64,000 nucleotides of DNA, taken from positions 186,001-250,000 of the forward strand of contig NKIM01000001.1 in assembly GCA_002255955.1 (NCBI GenBank). Direction: 5' to 3'. Source of the stretch: Burkholderiales bacterium PBB2. Lineage in GTDB: Bacteria > Pseudomonadota > Gammaproteobacteria > Burkholderiales > Burkholderiaceae_C. A program made the translations under genes and the position numbers. Shown here in pieces: positions 61,772 to 64,000 of the stretch. The notes beneath the pieces are model-generated. The model had not been told where the DNA came from. It was given only the letters and a program-made list of their open reading frames with translations, and searched no databases. Numbering within the stretch: the stretch's first letter is position 1; the number at the start of each line of letters is the position of its first letter.

Positions 61772-61948
61772 TCAGGCCTGAGCGCATGCTTGCGCGAAGG
61801 CTGAACGCCGAGGCACGAAGCAAGCTGCGCAGCATCCGGCGCCTCGTTCAGGCCTGAGCGCAAGCTTGCGCTTGGGCTGATTGCGGACTGTTCCCGCTGC
61901 ATACACAGCAGCGCGTGCATCATTCAGGCCTCAGCGCATGCTGGCGCG
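61772..61948. repeat. Three palindromic repeats at 76-bp spacing
   Basis: TCAGGCCTGAGCGCA-type units begin at 61772, 61848 and 61924, exactly 76 bp apart. Each continues into a dyad: GCGCATGCTTGCGC, GCGCAAGCTTGCGC (perfect palindrome) and GCGCATGCTGGCGC. AGGCCT in the front half is itself palindromic. The sequence between copies is only weakly conserved. CTGATTGCGGAC also occurs twice (61724 and 61877), the first overlapping the stop of the TonB-domain gene. Confidence 0.75.
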
Positions 61949-61963
61949 ACGCCCAAGCAAGCG

Positions 61964-61991
61964 AAAAAAAGCCCGGTCACGCCGGGCTTTT
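61964..61991. terminator. Bidirectional terminator between the TonB-domain gene and the amidase
   Basis: Stem AAAGCCCGG / CCGGGCTTT (gcccgg 61971-61976 with ccgggc 61982-61987) and a TCACG loop. The minus strand ends in seven T after the stem, good for the amidase gene; the plus strand has TTTTCTT. Confidence 0.88.
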
Positions 61992-62015
61992 CTTATGGGG
62001 CCTGACGGCCTGTGC

Positions 62016-63635
62016 TTAGACCTTGCTGAGGAACTTCGGCGCTGCGCGCTTGAGGCTGGCCTGCTCGTAAGCGTAACCGTAGGCCAGGATCTTGGCTTCC
62101 TGCCAAGCCAGGCCGCCGAAGGAAATGCCGGCGGGCAGCTCGGACACCAGGCCCATGGGCACGGTCAGGTGCGGGTAGCCGGCCACGGCAAAGGGCGAGG
62201 TGAAACCGCCGCCGGTGAAGTGATCGCCCAGCAGGGGGTCGGTCAGCCAGGCGAGATTGCCGCTGGGCGCGACCACGGCGTCGAGCTGGTGTTCGGCGAA
62301 CAAGGCGTCCAGGCCTTCCTTGCGGGCATAGCGCTGGTTGGTCTCAACCGCCTGACGGTAGACCTCCGCGTCCAGGCCTTGGGTGGCCTGCGCCATGTCG
62401 AACAACTCCTGGTCGAAGAAGGGCATCACGGTCTTGGCATGGGCCTTGTTCCATTCGATCAGGCCAGCCAGATCCTTGGCCGGCGCGTCGGGCTGGTAGG
62501 CAGCCAGGTATTCGGCCAGGCCGGCCTTGAGCTCGTGCATCAGCACGGTCATTTCGCTCTCGCCGTATTTCTCCTGGTGCGGGATCTTGAGGTCCTGGTC
62601 GACCAGCACCGCCCCCTGGGCCTTGAGCACAGCCAGCGCCTCTTCGAACAAGGCGTTCACCTGCGGCTGCGGCGGTTGGGCGCTGTGCAGCACGCCGATG
62701 CGAGCGCCGCGCAGCGCATCCTTGCGCAGGCCGGCGAGGTAATCAGCCGGTTTGGGCGCGGCGGCGGTGGCGCGGTCCTCAGTGTCGGGCGCAGCCAGCA
62801 CCTGCAGCAGGGCAGCGGCATCGCGCACATGGCGGGTCATGGGGCCGGCCGTGTCCTGGCTGGCCGAGATGGGGATGATGCCGCTGCGGCTGACCAGGCC
62901 CACGGTCGGCTTGAGGCCGACGATGCCGCAGATGCTGGCCGGTGAGGTGATGGAGCCATCGGTCTCGGTGCCCACGGCCAGGGCGCACAAGCCGGCCGCC
63001 ACGGCCACGGCCGAGCCGGAGCTGGAGCCGCTGGGGTTGCGCGCCAGCACATGGGGGTGGCGGGTCTGGCCGCCGCGGCTGCTCCAGCCACTGGTGGAGC
63101 GACTGGAACGGATATTGGCCCACTCGCTGAGGTTGGTCTTGCCCAGGATCAGGGCGCCGGCCGCACGCAGGCGGGTGACCAGAAAGGCATCGCGGCTGGC
63201 ATGCAGGCCGGCCAGCATCAGGGAGCCGGCCGTGGTGCTCATGGCGTCGGCGGTGGCGATGTTGTCCTTGATCAGCACCGGCACGCCGTGCAGCGGGCCA
63301 CGCGGGCCGCGGCGCTTGTCGCGGCGCTCGCGGTCCAGGGCCTGAGCTTCGGCCAGGGCATGGGGGTTGAGCTCGATCACCGAGCGCAGCTGCGGGCCCT
63401 GGCGATCAAGTGTGTTGATGCGGCGCAGGTAATGGCGGGTCAGGCTTTCGCAGCTGAGCTGGCCGCCGGCCAGGCCTTGCTGGATGGCCTGCAGGTCCAG
63501 GGCATCAAAACGCCCCGAAGGCATGGGGGCCACCGGCAGCTGGCTGGCAGCGCCGGCTTGGGTCAGGCCCGCACCGAGGGTCAGGGAACCGGCGACAAAA
63601 CCGCGGCGGTTGAGGAAATTGGCGGGAGCATTCAT
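62016..63635 (-). CDS. Amidase of the amidase-signature family, Tat-exported
   Basis: 539 residues from ATG 63635 (the frame continues to 63716). Twin-arginine signal NRRGFVAGSLTLGAG predicts folded export to the periplasm. The Ser-cisSer-Lys triad is present: Lys in VPVLIKDNIATAD, the Gly/Ser loop NPSGSSSGSAVAVAAG and GTETDGSITSPASICGIVGLKPT. Such enzymes hydrolyse amides ranging from peptide amides to indoleacetamide; the substrate cannot be told. Closest in style to exported amidases or peptide amidase. It stands alone between a terminator and a divergent partial gene. Confidence 0.9.
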   Translation of the reverse strand: MNAPANFLNRRGFVAGSLTLGAGLTQAGAASQLPVAPMPSGRFDALDLQAIQQGLAGGQLSCESLTRHYLRRINTLDRQGPQLRSVIELNPHALAEAQALDRERRDKRRGPRGPLHGVPVLIKDNIATADAMSTTAGSLMLAGLHASRDAFLVTRLRAAGALILGKTNLSEWANIRSSRSTSGWSSRGGQTRHPHVLARNPSGSSSGSAVAVAAGLCALAVGTETDGSITSPASICGIVGLKPTVGLVSRSGIIPISASQDTAGPMTRHVRDAAALLQVLAAPDTEDRATAAAPKPADYLAGLRKDALRGARIGVLHSAQPPQPQVNALFEEALAVLKAQGAVLVDQDLKIPHQEKYGESEMTVLMHELKAGLAEYLAAYQPDAPAKDLAGLIEWNKAHAKTVMPFFDQELFDMAQATQGLDAEVYRQAVETNQRYARKEGLDALFAEHQLDAVVAPSGNLAWLTDPLLGDHFTGGGFTSPFAVAGYPHLTVPMGLVSELPAGISFGGLAWQEAKILAYGYAYEQASLKRAAPKFLSKV

Positions 63636-63895
63636 GGCATCGTGTCCGTGTCGGAGACCGGGGTTCAGGGCGGGCTGGCTTGTTCCAGGACTGCGCGACA
63701 AGACAGGAGCGGGCATTGTGCCGAGGCCACCCGCGCTTGCACCCTAGGGCATGCCCGGGCCGGGGCGCCACAGCAGCGTCATAAAAACCGCTCGGGTGGG
63801 CCAGCGCCGCTCAAGTTCGGGGCCCAACGGTCGAAACCAGAGAATCCCGCCGCTGTCTGCCGCGCTCCACCGGCCTCTTGCCCAGGCCCCATGTC

Positions 63896-64000
63896 ATGGC
63901 TGAAGTTCCCGCCCCGACCCTGCCCGAGCTCGAAGCTGCGCTTGCCCAGATGGTGCAAGAGCGCTACCCCCATGCGGAGAGCGACGACGAAGCCGAGCTG
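63896..64000 (+). CDS. Start of a gene of unknown function (cut by window end)
   Basis: 35 codons from ATG 63896 run open to the end of the window: MAEVPAPTLPELEAALAQM then an acidic stretch VQERYPHAESDDEAEL. The sequence has the codon bias of its neighbours and looks like an acidic helical N-terminus. Another ATG at 63891 is in a different frame with less natural codons. Divergent from the amidase. Too short for a family call. Confidence 0.45.
   Translation, partial: MAEVPAPTLPELEAALAQMVQERYPHAESDDEAEL

Noticed and set aside
1-64000. Prophage, insertion sequence, CRISPR, integrase or genomic island
   Set aside because: I saw no transposase, integrase, phage structural gene, regular spacer array or tRNA-flanked block; base composition and gene order look like core chromosome.

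Overview
The window is one continuous stretch of a high-GC betaproteobacterial chromosome. The likely source is the order Burkholderiales, near the Roseateles/Mitsuaria/Rubrivivax (Sphaerotilaceae/Comamonadaceae) lineages. This rests on gene order (tyrS / M23 peptidase / anmK / erpA / rpsI / rplM; pilU-pilT next to yggS; rsmI-yraN-diaA-BON protein; coq7-OsmC-ilvA), on two Burkholderia-type porins ending in F, and on a short palindromic repeat of a kind I recall from this group. I see no prophage, insertion sequence, CRISPR array, rRNA or tRNA. Genes are densely packed, and most protein calls rest on strong family motifs.

Layout. 1-1.5 kb: 3' end of a class A penicillin-binding protein, cyaY and lptM. 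1.6-5.6 kb: a minus-strand dipeptide/oligopeptide ABC transporter (two permeases, two ATPases) with no binding protein beside it. 5.8-9 kb: a DUF3047 lipoprotein and two porins, each porin with its own terminator. 9.4-13.8 kb: coq7, an OsmC protein, a candidate small RNA or leader, ilvA and a divergent CobT homologue. 13.8-25.4 kb: a type II secretion locus, with gspC divergent from gspGHIJKLMNDEF, mostly joined by 4-bp stop/start overlaps. 25.4-30 kb: a 5'-nucleotidase and a large tricorn-like S41 protease.

30-36 kb: the tyrS/M23/anmK and rplM-rpsI/erpA housekeeping block. 35.9-41.7 kb: a GNAT acetyltransferase, a DUF2726 protein, an SrkA-like kinase, htpG behind a clear heat-shock promoter, and a TRIC-type channel. 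41.7-45 kb: a small unknown protein, aroG behind a transcription attenuator with an aromatic-rich leader peptide, and tldD. 45-50.9 kb: a LysR regulator/DUF4188 pair, rsmI and yraN with overlapping 5' ends, diaA, a BON lipoprotein and a beta-hydroxyacid dehydrogenase. 50.9-57.5 kb: pilU and pilT, yggS joined to a MocR regulator, and two multihaem cytochromes c. 57.7-64 kb: two chemoreceptors, a TonB-domain protein, a repeat cluster, a Tat-type amidase and the start of one more gene.

The signals most worth a second look are the aroG attenuator, the structured transcript upstream of ilvA with CCUCC in a hairpin loop, a palindromic repeat translated in frame inside gspE, the CobT homologue lacking both expected glutamates, a chemoreceptor with a changed trimer-contact residue, and three palindromes at exactly 76-bp spacing near 61.8-61.95 kb.
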